This document shows positions 1 through 11,518 of a DNA stretch of 63,373 bases, one piece after another. Within the stretch, counting starts at the first letter, position 1; each line of letters opens with the position of its first letter. The notes beneath the pieces were generated by a model that made no database searches, had not been told where the DNA came from, and worked only from the letters and a program-made list of their open reading frames with translations. Source of the stretch: Bacteroidales bacterium (GTDB lineage Bacteria > Bacteroidota > Bacteroidia > Bacteroidales > UBA932); assembly GCA_017400135.1 (NCBI GenBank), contig JAFPVJ010000010.1, positions 1-63,373 on the forward strand, in the 5' to 3' direction. The position numbers and the translations under genes are program-made.

Positions 1-2
1 AC

Positions 3-2060
<2,058 letters not shown>

Positions 2061-2079
2061 TCACTAATTTTGTCTCCCT

Positions 2080-4065
2080 ATGATCCCACAGGAGACAGTC
2101 GACCTCATTCTGGATACCGCCCGCATCGAAGATGTGATCGGAGACTTCGTGACGCTGAAGCGCCGCGGAGCCAATCTGGTGGCCTGCTGTCCCTTCCACA
2201 ATGAGAAGACGCCATCTTTCTACGTGTCCCCGTCCAAGGGCATCTACAAGTGCTTCGGCTGTGGCAAGGCGGGCTCGGCGGTGGGATTCCTGATGGAATA
2301 CGAGCATAGTACTTACGTGGAGGCGCTGCGCTACCTGGCGAAGAAATACCATATCGAGATCCAGGAAGAAGAGGAGTCTGCTGAAGAAATCGCTTCCCGT
2401 CAGCGGCGGGAGAGCCTGATGCTCGTGTCCGATTTCGCCGGGAAGTTCTTCGCGGAGCAGTTGAAAAGCGGCGAGGGTCGCAGCATCGGCTATAGTTATT
2501 ACAAGAGTCGCGGCCTGGAAGATGAGACCATCGCGAAATGGGGCCTCGGCTGGGCTCCGTCCGGAAAAACGGCCCTGATCGATGCCGCCCGGGCCGCCGG
2601 CTACAAGTTGGAATATCTCATCGGCGCCGGCCTGGCGGTGGAGCGCGAGGACGGCAGTGTCGCGGACAAGTTTCGGGAGCGCGTGATGTTTCCCATCCAT
2701 TCGGTGAGCGGACGCATCGTGGCCTACAGCGGCCGCACGCTCCATGCCGACAATCCGGCCAAGTATGTCAATTCTCCGGAGACGGAGATTTACGTCAAGA
2801 GCCGCAACCTGCTGGGCATCTATTTCGCGAAGAGCGAGATCTCGCGCCTCGGGAAATGCATCCTGGTGGAGGGTAACATGGACGTGGTGATGATGCACCA
2901 GCTGGGCATCCGCAACGTCGTGGCCTCCTGCGGCACTTCGCTCACGGTCGAGCAGCTCCGACTGATCCGCAAGTTCACGGAGAACCTGACCATCATGTAT
3001 GACGGCGACAGCGCGGGCATCCACGCGGCGCTGCGCGGCACGGACCTGGCGCTGGCGGAAGGGTTGAACGTCCGCATCATCCTGCTCCCGGAGGGCGAGG
3101 ACCCCGATTCCTTCTCCAAGACCCACACGCTGGAGCAGGTGCAGGCCTATATGGATGAGCACGAGCAGGATTTCATTTCCTTCAAGACGGACCTGCTGCT
3201 CCAGGACGCTGCCGGCGACCCGCTGCGCAAGGCCAACCTGATCAACGACATCGCCGATACGATCGCCGAGATTCCGGATGCGGTCAAGCGCTCCGTGTAT
3301 GTGGAGTCCGTCGCCCAGAAATTCAACATCGAGTCTTCGATCCTCTTCAACCGCATCACCAACCGGCGGCAGAAGATGATAGAGAATGCCCGCGAGGAAG
3401 CGTTCCGGGAACGCCGGCGCCGGGAGTCGGAAGAATCCGGCTCGTCCGTGGAAGCGGGTCCGGCTCCCGTCCGGGAGTCTTCGCCCGAAGAAATCGCCTC
3501 CGCGGAATTGGAGACCGACCGCATCGTCGCGCCCGTGGAGCGGGACATCCTGTATTTCCTGCTCAATTACGGGTCGGACGTCCTGGATTTCGAGAGCGAC
3601 TCCGAATACTATCGGCCGGGGGAAGAGAAACCCACGGTCACGGATTTCATCGCCGGTACCATCGACCAGGACGGCGGCAGCCTGGTCAATCCGGCCTACC
3701 AGAAGGTGTATGCCACCTATCTGGAGGCGTACGACGAGGGCCGCCCGCAGGAGGAGATCGTCCGGAATATGCTCAATTCCCCAGACCGCCAGATTTCCTT
3801 CCTGACGGCCCAGCTTTCGATCGAGCGCTACCAGCTGACGGTCAAGTCCTTTGAGGACTCCCTGACGACCAAGGGCTCCTGGCTGGTCAACCGGGTCCCG
3901 AAGCTGATGCTGATGTACATGGACAAGAAGCTGGACAGCCGTCTGGATGCGCTCCGGCGCGAAATGGCAGCCCCGGACGGGATGGCCCGGATGGAAGGAC
4001 TGATGACGGAAATGGTCTCTCTTCAGCGGCTTCAGAAAACGGTAAAGGATAAAATGAACAAGTAG
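2080..4065 (+). CDS. dnaG: DNA primase DnaG
   Basis: Synthesises RNA primers at the replication fork. The N-terminus has the CHC2-type zinc ribbon (CCPFHNEKTPSF then CFGCGKAG, residues about 37-65). The central TOPRIM domain shows EGNMDVV (the E. coli EGYMDVV equivalent) and the metal-binding YDGDSAG motif. The helicase-interacting C-terminal half is divergent, as is usual in Bacteroidetes, with a Glu/Ser/Pro-rich linker near residues 450-480. At 661 aa the length is normal. It overlaps no neighbour; metG follows after 6 nt, so the two are probably cotranscribed. Confidence 0.96.
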   Translation: MIPQETVDLILDTARIEDVIGDFVTLKRRGANLVACCPFHNEKTPSFYVSPSKGIYKCFGCGKAGSAVGFLMEYEHSTYVEALRYLAKKYHIEIQEEEESAEEIASRQRRESLMLVSDFAGKFFAEQLKSGEGRSIGYSYYKSRGLEDETIAKWGLGWAPSGKTALIDAARAAGYKLEYLIGAGLAVEREDGSVADKFRERVMFPIHSVSGRIVAYSGRTLHADNPAKYVNSPETEIYVKSRNLLGIYFAKSEISRLGKCILVEGNMDVVMMHQLGIRNVVASCGTSLTVEQLRLIRKFTENLTIMYDGDSAGIHAALRGTDLALAEGLNVRIILLPEGEDPDSFSKTHTLEQVQAYMDEHEQDFISFKTDLLLQDAAGDPLRKANLINDIADTIAEIPDAVKRSVYVESVAQKFNIESSILFNRITNRRQKMIENAREEAFRERRRRESEESGSSVEAGPAPVRESSPEEIASAELETDRIVAPVERDILYFLLNYGSDVLDFESDSEYYRPGEEKPTVTDFIAGTIDQDGGSLVNPAYQKVYATYLEAYDEGRPQEEIVRNMLNSPDRQISFLTAQLSIERYQLTVKSFEDSLTTKGSWLVNRVPKLMLMYMDKKLDSRLDALRREMAAPDGMARMEGLMTEMVSLQRLQKTVKDKMNK

Positions 4066-4071
4066 CGATAT

Positions 4072-6252
4072 ATGGAAAAGAATTACAAAAGAACCCTCGT
4101 CACCTGCGCCCTTCCATACGCGAACGGGCCCGTCCACATCGGACATCTCGCCGGCGTGTACGTGCCGGCCGACATCTATGTGCGGTACCTGCGGATGAAG
4201 GGGGAGGACGTCCTCTATGTCTGCGGCTCGGACGAGCACGGCGTGCCCATCACGATCAAGGCTCGCCAGCAGGGCGTGACGCCCCAGGACATCGTGGACA
4301 AGTACCACCGGATCATCCGGGATTCCTTCACGGGTCTGGGCATCAATTTCGACATCTATGGCCGCACTTCTTCCCAGGTGCATGCCGTGCGCGCGTCGGA
4401 ATTCTTCCGCAAACTCTATGACGAAGGCAAGTTCATCACCCGGGAAAGCGAGCAGTACTACGACCCCGAGGCCAAAACCTTCCTCGCAGACCGCTACATC
4501 GTCGGCACCTGCCCCAAATGCGGTAATGAGAATGCCTACGGCGACCAGTGCGAGAAGTGCGGCAGCACCCTCAGCCCCGAGGAACTGATCAATCCCAAGT
4601 CCAAGCTCAGCGGCGCCGAGCCGGTCAAGAAAAAGACCACGCACTGGTATCTGCCCCTGGACCAGTATGAGAAATGGCTCAGTGAATGGATCCTCGACGG
4701 CCACAAGGAATGGCGGACCAACGTATACGGCCAGTGCAAGAGCTGGATCGACGGCGGCCTGCAGCCCCGCGCCGTCAGTCGCGACCTGGACTGGGGCGTG
4801 CCCGTGCCCGTGGAAGGGGCTGAAGGCAAGGTGCTCTATGTCTGGTTCGACGCGCCGATCGGCTACATTTCCAACACGCAGGAGCTCCTCCCGCAGAGTT
4901 GGGAGACCTGGTGGAAGTCTGAGGACACCCGTCTGGTTCATTTCATCGGCAAGGACAACATCGTTTTCCACTGCATTGTGTTCCCTTCGATGCTGAAGGC
5001 CTACGGCGATTATATCCTGCCGGACAACGTTCCGGCCAACGAGTTCCTGAACCTCGAGGGTGACAAGATTTCGACCTCCCGCAACTGGGCGGTCTGGGCC
5101 CACGAGTACCTGGAGCAGTTCCCCGGCAAGGAGGACGTGATGCGTTACGTGCTGACGGCCAACGCCCCGGAGACCAAGGACAACGACTTCAGCTGGAAGG
5201 ACTTCCAGGCCCGCAACAACAGCGAGCTGGTCGCCATCTTCGGCAACTTCGTCAACCGTGCCGTGGTGCTGACCCACAAGTATTTCGAGGGCAAGGTGCC
5301 CGCCTGCGGAGAACTGCAGGACATCGACCGTGCCGCGCTGGCCGAGATCCCGGCGCTGCGCCAGAGCCTGGAGCGCAACCTGGACGCTTTCCATTTCCGC
5401 GAGGCGCTCAAGGACGCTATGGGCATCGCCCGCGTGGGCAACAAGTACATCTCCGACACCGAGCCGTGGAAGGTCGCCAAGACCGACATGGCGCGCTGTG
5501 CGACCATCCTGAACATCTCCCTGCAGATCTGCGCCGACCTGGCGATCGCTTTCGAGCCCTTTACCCCGTTCGCCGCGGAGCGGCTGCGCAGGATGCTGGA
5601 CGTCGGCCTCTGCGCCGGCACCGACCACCGCAAGGGTGAGCAGGAGACGGTCAATACCTATCGCGAAGGCGAGGGTGCGGCCCTGCATACTACATCTACT
5701 TTGCGTCAGTGCCCTGACGCTGGCAAGAGCGTTTGCCTGAACTGGGCACGCCTGGGTGCCTCCGACCTGCTGCCGGTGGGTCACGTGATCGGAGAGCCGG
5801 AACTGCTCTTTGCCAAGATCGAGGACGATGCCATCGAAGCCCAGCTGCAGCGGCTGGCGGCCATCCGGGCCGAGAAGGAGGCTGAAGCCAAGGCGGAGGC
5901 GGCTAAGGCCGTCGCACCGCAGAAGGAGGAATGCTCCTTCGAAGAGTTCGACAAGATGGACATCCGCACGGCGACCGTCCTGGAGGCGGAGCGCGTGCCC
6001 AAGACCGACAAGCTCCTGAAGCTGACGATCGACACGGGTATCGACAAGCGGACCATCGTGTCCGGCATCGCGGAGTATTATTCGCCGGAGGATATGCTGG
6101 GCAAGCAGATCTGCATCCTGGCCAACCTCAAGCCGCGTTCCATCCGCGGGATCGAGTCCAAGGGCATGATCCTGATGGCCCGTCAGGGCGACGGCACCAT
6201 GCGTTTCATCACGCCGCAGGAGGTCCTCTCCAACGGCGCCCAAATCGGCTGA
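4072..6252 (+). CDS. metG: Methionyl-tRNA synthetase
   Basis: Charges tRNA-Met. Class Ia signatures are the HIGH motif (residues about 23-26, in [11 protein letters not shown]), CGSDEHG, a zinc-knuckle insertion with CPKC and CEKC, and a KISTS version of KMSKS. The C-terminus carries the EMAP/Trbp111-type tRNA-binding domain (about residues 620-726, starting [11 protein letters not shown]). At 726 aa it is slightly long. Between the helix ending RRMLDVG and the conserved [12 protein letters not shown] stretch lies about 45 residues of low-complexity-like sequence (bases about 5608-5740) that I do not recognise from other MetG proteins. The reading frame is intact, so the gene should be functional. 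Confidence 0.96.
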   Translation: MEKNYKRTLVTCALPYANGPVHIGHLAGVYVPADIYVRYLRMKGEDVLYVCGSDEHGVPITIKARQQGVTPQDIVDKYHRIIRDSFTGLGINFDIYGRTSSQVHAVRASEFFRKLYDEGKFITRESEQYYDPEAKTFLADRYIVGTCPKCGNENAYGDQCEKCGSTLSPEELINPKSKLSGAEPVKKKTTHWYLPLDQYEKWLSEWILDGHKEWRTNVYGQCKSWIDGGLQPRAVSRDLDWGVPVPVEGAEGKVLYVWFDAPIGYISNTQELLPQSWETWWKSEDTRLVHFIGKDNIVFHCIVFPSMLKAYGDYILPDNVPANEFLNLEGDKISTSRNWAVWAHEYLEQFPGKEDVMRYVLTANAPETKDNDFSWKDFQARNNSELVAIFGNFVNRAVVLTHKYFEGKVPACGELQDIDRAALAEIPALRQSLERNLDAFHFREALKDAMGIARVGNKYISDTEPWKVAKTDMARCATILNISLQICADLAIAFEPFTPFAAERLRRMLDVGLCAGTDHRKGEQETVNTYREGEGAALHTTSTLRQCPDAGKSVCLNWARLGASDLLPVGHVIGEPELLFAKIEDDAIEAQLQRLAAIRAEKEAEAKAEAAKAVAPQKEECSFEEFDKMDIRTATVLEAERVPKTDKLLKLTIDTGIDKRTIVSGIAEYYSPEDMLGKQICILANLKPRSIRGIESKGMILMARQGDGTMRFITPQEVLSNGAQIG

Positions 6253-6256
6253 TCCC

Positions 6257-6691
6257 ATGGATATCAAGGAATTCCTTTCGGAAGGAGACCGTTTTGCCCG
6301 GGGCATCGGAGCGCGGCTGGAAGAGGTCCGGCCGGGTTATAGCCGCGCATCCCTTACGGTCGAGGAGCGGCATCTCAATGCCGGCGGCGTCTGCCAGGGG
6401 GGTGTGATTTTTACCCTGGCGGATCTGACTTTCGCTTCGATCGTCAATGCCAGCGCTTTCCTGACACCCCTGATCGGTGGGACGATTTATTATCACCGTT
6501 CCGCACGGCTGGGGGACACCCTGACCGCGGAAGGACGTGTCCTGAGCGACCACCACAAGCTGCCTTGCGCCGTCGTGGAGGTCCGCACGCAGGACGGGAC
6601 GCACATCGCGACCTTCACCGGCGAGGGCTATGCGACCCGCACGGTCATCAAGGCGCTGGAAGATCCTTCGAATACCTTCCTGGAGGCTTAG
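6257..6691 (+). CDS. PaaI-like hotdog-fold thioesterase
   Basis: A single-domain 144-aa hotdog acyl-CoA thioesterase of the PaaI/YbgC group. The core motif HLNAGGVCQGGVIFTLAD (residues about 36-53) is the family's HxxxGxxxGG-D signature, with the Asp as likely catalytic residue. The natural acyl substrate cannot be read from sequence; family members hydrolyse aromatic or small acyl-CoAs in the cytosol. The gene starts 4 nt after metG and ends 4 nt before the next gene, indicating an operon. Confidence 0.85.
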   Translation: MDIKEFLSEGDRFARGIGARLEEVRPGYSRASLTVEERHLNAGGVCQGGVIFTLADLTFASIVNASAFLTPLIGGTIYYHRSARLGDTLTAEGRVLSDHHKLPCAVVEVRTQDGTHIATFTGEGYATRTVIKALEDPSNTFLEA

Positions 6692-6695
6692 CAAG

Positions 6696-7997
6696 ATGCG
6701 TCGGTTCATTCTTTTGTCGGTCCTATGCTGCCTGGTCGCCTGCGGAAAAAGCGACGAGACGCGCCAGGCGCTGGTCTCCGATCCGCTGCGGGCGGAAATC
6801 CTGGCCCGGGCGGACGCAGATCTGGACAAGGTTCCGGTCACCATCACGGCTTTCCCGGCGCCGGAGAGCGCCGGCGGTTTGCACGACTTCTTCTCGGAGG
6901 CGGATTATCGCTGGCCCGATCCGAAGGACCCCGACGCGCCCTACATCGGGCGGGACGGCTATTCCAATCCGGACAATTTCAACGACCACCGGCGTGCCCT
7001 GAACGGCATGTCCATCACCGTGGCCAATCTTTGCTCCGCCTGGCTGCTGACCGGCGAACGGAAATACGCCGAGGCCATCCTGCCGCACCTGCGGGCCTGG
7101 TTCGTGGATCCCGAGACGATGATGAATCCTAGCCTGGACTATGCCCAGGCCAGTCACGGGCGCTCCACCGGCAGTAATTATGGCATCATCGACACGATCC
7201 ATCTGATCGAAGTCGCCGAGACTTTGATTCGGCTGCGCGACGCCGGTCTGCTTCCGGAAGATATTGCCGAGGGGACCCGGGCCTGGTTTTACCAGTATGT
7301 CGACTGGCTGACCAGGGACCCCAAGGGCATCAAGGAAATGCGCTGCGGCAACAACCACGGCGTCTGCTGGATCCTTCAAGTGGGCAATTTCGCCCGCTAT
7401 GTGGGCTGGACGGAATGGGTCGAGTTCGCCAAGAACCGTTTCAAATACAAGTTCCTGCCGGAGATGGCCGAGGATGGAAGTTTTCCGATGGAAGTGGCGC
7501 GTACCAAGGGTTACGGCTATTCGCTCTTCAACCTGGATGCGATGGCCGGTGTCTGCCAGACGCTCTCCACGCCGGAGGACGACTTGTGGACCTTCGTTTC
7601 CGAAAATGGCCGCAACATCCTCCAGGCCCTGGATTTCATGTTCCCGTATATTGTGGACAAAGCCGCCTGGCCGAAGGATTCGGACGTGATGTATTGGGAA
7701 GAATGGCCCGTGGCGCATCCGGCGCTGATCTTTGCCTGGAACCGTTTCCGCGATGATCCGAAGGCCTTCCGGGCGCTTCCGGCCGCCGTTCCCGTCAGGG
7801 AATTCGGGAAGGCTCCGTCCGGCGGCAGCATCGGTGGCACGCCGCCCGATCCTTCTTTGGGGCGTGTAGAAAGGCCTGCCGGTCTCGTCAAGGCCTGGTA
7901 CGACACCTGGCTCGCCCTGGATCACTTCCCCCAGAACGAGGAGGTCATCCGCAACCTGCCCCTGCGTAATCCCGTCCTCTGGCTTTGGCAGGAATAA
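6696..7997 (+). CDS. Alginate-lyase-family lipoprotein (predicted polysaccharide lyase)
   Basis: A 433-aa lipoprotein of the alginate lyase (Pfam PF05426-type, alpha/alpha toroid) family. I place the start at the ATG opening MRRFILLSVLCCLVAC, because it gives a clean lipobox (LVAC, lipidated Cys16). Family hallmarks are the NPDNFNDHRRALNGM stretch, HLRAWFVDP, the SHGRSTGSNYGIID segment and MRCGNNHGVCW, which supplies the conserved Asn-His pair. The actual uronate substrate is uncertain. The stop codon abuts the stop of the convergent GH3 gene with no gap. Confidence 0.82.
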   Translation: MRRFILLSVLCCLVACGKSDETRQALVSDPLRAEILARADADLDKVPVTITAFPAPESAGGLHDFFSEADYRWPDPKDPDAPYIGRDGYSNPDNFNDHRRALNGMSITVANLCSAWLLTGERKYAEAILPHLRAWFVDPETMMNPSLDYAQASHGRSTGSNYGIIDTIHLIEVAETLIRLRDAGLLPEDIAEGTRAWFYQYVDWLTRDPKGIKEMRCGNNHGVCWILQVGNFARYVGWTEWVEFAKNRFKYKFLPEMAEDGSFPMEVARTKGYGYSLFNLDAMAGVCQTLSTPEDDLWTFVSENGRNILQALDFMFPYIVDKAAWPKDSDVMYWEEWPVAHPALIFAWNRFRDDPKAFRALPAAVPVREFGKAPSGGSIGGTPPDPSLGRVERPAGLVKAWYDTWLALDHFPQNEEVIRNLPLRNPVLWLWQE

Positions 7998-10442
7998 CTA
8001 TTTGACCGTGATCGTGCCGCGCAGGCGGATATCCTCGGAAGAGGAGCCGACGCGCACTTCGAAGTCGCCGGGTTCCACGACCCATTTCATCTCCTTGTCC
8101 AGCATCTGCATCGACTCCGGGCCGAGCGTGAATCGCACGGTCCGGCTCTGTCCGGGCTCCAGGCTGATGCGTTCGAAGCCCCGTAGCACGGAGTCGTAGG
8201 CCACCACCGAACTGAGACAGTCGCGCAGGTAGAGCTGCACGACCTCGTCGCCGGTGCGGGATCCGCTGTTGGTGACGGTGCAGGAGACTTCAAACTGCGG
8301 CCCGCTGGCGCCGGTCAGGGGATCTTTCGCCACGCCCGACAGCTCCCGGATCTCCAATCCGGAATAGTCAAAGGTGGTATAGCTCAAGCCGTAGCCGAAA
8401 GGATACAAGGCGCCCAGCACGCGCGTCTTGCCGCCGCCGTTGGGCCCCTTCGCCGGCTGGCCGCCGTGCGAACCTTTCTTGAAGGGGAAGCAGTAGGGGA
8501 TCTGGCCGATGGATTTGGGGAAGGTGACGCTCAGGTGTCCGCCGGGGTTGTACGCCCCGAACAGGGCTTCCGCCACGGCCCGGCCGCCCAGGTTGTTGGG
8601 GAACCAGGCTTCCAGGATGGCCGGCAGGAAGGCGTTCTCCCAGTTGATGGTAAGGGGCTGACCGTTGACCAGGACCATTACGATGGGCTTCCCGGTGGCC
8701 TGGAGTTCCTGCAGCAGCTGGCGCTGCCGGCCCGGCAGGTCGAGGCTCGTGCGTGACAGGCTTTCGCCCACGCAGTGGCCGTCTTCGCCCATCACCGCGA
8801 TGATGACATCCGCATCGGATGCGGCCGTGACGGCCTGGTCCATCAGCGAACGCTCTTCCTCGGACAGGGGCTGGGGGAGTATCTCGCTTTCGGGCCACAT
8901 CGGGTCGGTGACCTCGCAGCCTTTCTCATACACCACGGTGGCATTGCCGCCGACGAAATCGCGTATGCCCTGCAGCATCGTGACGCAGTCCAGCCCGTTG
9001 GGGCCGTAGCGGCTGATCATATAGCCGTATGTGTCCGCCAGGGGCCCCGTTACCAGGACCTTGCCCAGTTTTGACGCGTCCAGGGGCAGCAGGCCGCCTT
9101 CATTCTTCAGGAGAACCAGCGACTTGCGCGCTGTCTCGAGCGCGAAATCCTCGTGCTGTGCGAATCCGGCCTTGGCGTCTGCCTGCGTGCCGTCGCCGGT
9201 GTAGGGGTTGTCAAAAAGTCCCATGCGGAACTTGACGGCCAGCACTTCCCACACGCGCTGGTCGACGGTTTCCATCGAGATGTCGCCGCGCGCAATCGCC
9301 TCCCGCAGCGGTTCCACGTAGGTCTCCGGCTGCCAGAAATTGGTGCGCACGTCGAGGCCCGCTTCCAGCACGGCCTTGGCGGCACCGGCCATGTCCGGGA
9401 CGATCTGATGCTTGCTGTACATGTATTCGACCGCCTGGCTATCGCTGACGACATAGCCGTCGAAGCCGTAGGTCTGCCGCAGCAGCTCCGTCAGGAAATA
9501 ACGGGACGCCGATATCGGCTCCCCGTTCCAGTCGTTGTAGCTGCTCATCACGACCAGGGGATGGACCCTCGAGACGACCTGCGCGAAGGGATAAAGGAAG
9601 ATCTGGTGCAGGTCGCGGGGGTTGATCTGCGGGTCGGTGCGGCAGCTGCCGTCGCGTCCGCCCGCCGGGACGCTGTAGGCCCCGAAATGCTTCAGGCCTG
9701 CTCCGACCCCCTGGCTTTGGATGCCCGCGGCCATCTGGGTGCCCAGTTCGGCGACTAGGAAGGGGTCCTCGCCGTAGGTCTCGACCGTCCGGCCCCAGCG
9801 CGGGTCGCGCGCCACGTCAAGGATGGGCGCATAGACGCTGTGGTAACCGATCAGGCGCGCCTCCTCTCCGGCAATCTCGCCGGCGCGGCGAATGAGGCCG
9901 CGGTCCCAGCTGCTGCCCAGCCCGATCGGGGCCGGCAGGGGAGTGGCGAGCGTATGGTTGAGGCCGTGGATGCCCTCGTTGGAGAATTCGGCCGGAATGC
10001 CCAGGCGTGTCTGCTCCACAAAGAACTTCTGCACCTCGTGCAGCGTCCGGACATGGTTGCTGAACGGATAGATCAGGTCGTAATGGTCCTTGTAGCCGTT
10101 GCCCACGCCGTTGAGATGTTCGTCGATGTTGGCGATGCCGTCCTTCCAAACCCGCTCCTTCCATTCCGGCGTCGGGAGGGCCCAGGGCAGCACGCGCCCG
10201 TAACCGTAGACCGTCACCAGCTGGCAGGTCTTTTCCTCCACCGTCATCTGTGAGAGCAGGTCCTCGACCCGCTCTTCCACGCTGCGGGCAGGATCTTCGT
10301 AAATGTCCTTGACGCCGTTCTTGTTGAAATCAATCCACCCTTGACGGTAGATGGACGGAACCTTGCCTTTGCGGCCGGCCTGGGCCGGAAGAGCCAGTAA
10401 TAACGCCGATAAGGCAATCAGGAATATTTTCTTGAGACACAT
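7998..10442 (-). CDS. Glycoside hydrolase family 3 (beta-glucosidase/xylosidase-like), secreted
   Basis: An 814-aa exo-acting glycosidase. The start MCLKKIFLIALSALLLALPAQA gives a signal peptide; an upstream in-frame ATG at 10457 would add only MYYCT. The N-terminal TIM barrel carries GRTVETYGEDPFL, KHFGAYS and the nucleophile region GYVVSDSQAVEY (Asp in VVSD). The C-terminal alpha/beta sandwich has LLKNEGGLLPL and GEDGHCVGE. A fibronectin-III-like domain occupies the last 100 or so residues. It probably works in the periplasm on oligosaccharides delivered by the SusC/SusD pair encoded upstream. A terminator separates it from the preceding gene. Confidence 0.9.
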   Translation of the reverse strand: MCLKKIFLIALSALLLALPAQAGRKGKVPSIYRQGWIDFNKNGVKDIYEDPARSVEERVEDLLSQMTVEEKTCQLVTVYGYGRVLPWALPTPEWKERVWKDGIANIDEHLNGVGNGYKDHYDLIYPFSNHVRTLHEVQKFFVEQTRLGIPAEFSNEGIHGLNHTLATPLPAPIGLGSSWDRGLIRRAGEIAGEEARLIGYHSVYAPILDVARDPRWGRTVETYGEDPFLVAELGTQMAAGIQSQGVGAGLKHFGAYSVPAGGRDGSCRTDPQINPRDLHQIFLYPFAQVVSRVHPLVVMSSYNDWNGEPISASRYFLTELLRQTYGFDGYVVSDSQAVEYMYSKHQIVPDMAGAAKAVLEAGLDVRTNFWQPETYVEPLREAIARGDISMETVDQRVWEVLAVKFRMGLFDNPYTGDGTQADAKAGFAQHEDFALETARKSLVLLKNEGGLLPLDASKLGKVLVTGPLADTYGYMISRYGPNGLDCVTMLQGIRDFVGGNATVVYEKGCEVTDPMWPESEILPQPLSEEERSLMDQAVTAASDADVIIAVMGEDGHCVGESLSRTSLDLPGRQRQLLQELQATGKPIVMVLVNGQPLTINWENAFLPAILEAWFPNNLGGRAVAEALFGAYNPGGHLSVTFPKSIGQIPYCFPFKKGSHGGQPAKGPNGGGKTRVLGALYPFGYGLSYTTFDYSGLEIRELSGVAKDPLTGASGPQFEVSCTVTNSGSRTGDEVVQLYLRDCLSSVVAYDSVLRGFERISLEPGQSRTVRFTLGPESMQMLDKEMKWVVEPGDFEVRVGSSSEDIRLRGTITVK

Positions 10443-10455
10443 AGTGCAATAATAC

Positions 10456-10493
10456 AAAAAAAAGAAGTCTCCCGGAAGGGCCCGAGAGACTTC
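10456..10493 (-). terminator. Intrinsic terminator after the EEP lipoprotein gene
   Basis: On the minus strand, GAAGTCTC (10493-10486) pairs with GAGACTTC (10471-10464) around a GC-rich core, and a run of eight T residues follows (10463-10456). It would end transcripts of the SusC-to-EEP block. The GH3 start codon lies only 14 nt beyond the T run, so GH3 needs read-through or a promoter overlapping the terminator. Confidence 0.75.
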
Positions 10494-10514
10494 TTTGACA
10501 GAATCGCCGGAAGA

Positions 10515-11513
10515 CTACTGATACTCCCACTGGAAAAGCACCGGGAAATGATCCGACAGGTACGGAACGCCGTAATTGGTCCTGTCCACCCAGTACTTGA
10601 CCGGCTTGACAGCCTTGCCCACATAGTAGATATGGTCGATGATGCTGCCGCCCGTATCCTTAAAGCCATTGTACGTCCGTTCATACTGGTCCGGACCCTT
10701 GGCATCCATCCGGGCATAGCCCATGTTGTCGTTGAGCGGCTTCAGCAGTCCGCCTTCGTAAGTCGTGTTGAGGTCGCCTACGTGGAAAATGATCGTGTTG
10801 GAATTCTTCAGGTCGCTTACCTTGCAGAGGGCCTTCATCTGCGCTACCATCATCTCGGCGGCGTTTTTCCGGGCCAGGTCGCTCTTGTGGTCGTAATGCG
10901 TCGGGAAAAACCAGATCTCGGCATTGCCGTGTTTCTTGTCCTTCAGTTTCGCATAGACCGTGATCCGGCGGCAGGCCGAATTCCAGGCGCCGTAGGTCCC
11001 GTCGCTGTTCTTGGCCGGAAGCGTCCTCGACTCGGGATCGAGCCAGAAGAAATCTTTCGTCACCAGTTCGAAACGGTCCTTGCGGTACAGGATACCCACG
11101 CCCTCGCAGTTGGCGCTGGCCACCGAGGCACCCGAGCCGCTGTCTCGTCCGACGTCATAATAGCCGTAATCGGCGCCGAAGTAGGAGGTGAAATCCTCCG
11201 ACTGGGCCTTGCGCACTTCCTGCAGGCCGATCAGGTCCGGTTTGACGGTGTCGACGAACTTCTTGACCGCTTCTCGCCGCGCCGTCCAGGCGGCGCTGCT
11301 CCCGTCGGGATACGTGTCGGCCGTGTTGGCATAGCGGATGTTGAAGGTGCAGACGATCATCGGATCCGGACTTCCGGAAGGTGTATCCGGCGTTTCGGGC
11401 GTGTCCGGCGTCGACGGCGGTGGAGTCACCGGATTGACGACGTTCCCCGGCCCGCAGGCCTGGAGGACCAGGACTGCGGACAGGAGAATGCGTAAAAATG
11501 ACTTGGCAATCAT
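10515..11513 (-). CDS. Endonuclease/exonuclease/phosphatase-family lipoprotein
   Basis: A 332-aa surface or periplasmic lipoprotein. Lipobox LQAC (Cys20) is followed by a Pro/Thr/Asp-rich tether (about residues 24-50). The EEP (DNase I-like) fold follows: TFNIRYAN, GLQEVRKAQ (metal-binding Glu), FPTHYDHKSD, HVGDLNTT (catalytic Asp/Asn) and a terminal LSDHFPV (Asp-His). Secreted EEP proteins inside glycan-utilisation loci are often annotated as nucleases, but may be phosphodiesterases acting on decorated glycans or phospholipids. It follows the PKD/propeller lipoprotein after 5 nt and is probably in the same operon. Confidence 0.85.
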   Translation of the reverse strand: MIAKSFLRILLSAVLVLQACGPGNVVNPVTPPPSTPDTPETPDTPSGSPDPMIVCTFNIRYANTADTYPDGSSAAWTARREAVKKFVDTVKPDLIGLQEVRKAQSEDFTSYFGADYGYYDVGRDSGSGASVASANCEGVGILYRKDRFELVTKDFFWLDPESRTLPAKNSDGTYGAWNSACRRITVYAKLKDKKHGNAEIWFFPTHYDHKSDLARKNAAEMMVAQMKALCKVSDLKNSNTIIFHVGDLNTTYEGGLLKPLNDNMGYARMDAKGPDQYERTYNGFKDTGGSIIDHIYYVGKAVKPVKYWVDRTNYGVPYLSDHFPVLFQWEYQ

Positions 11514-11518
11514 TTCAT

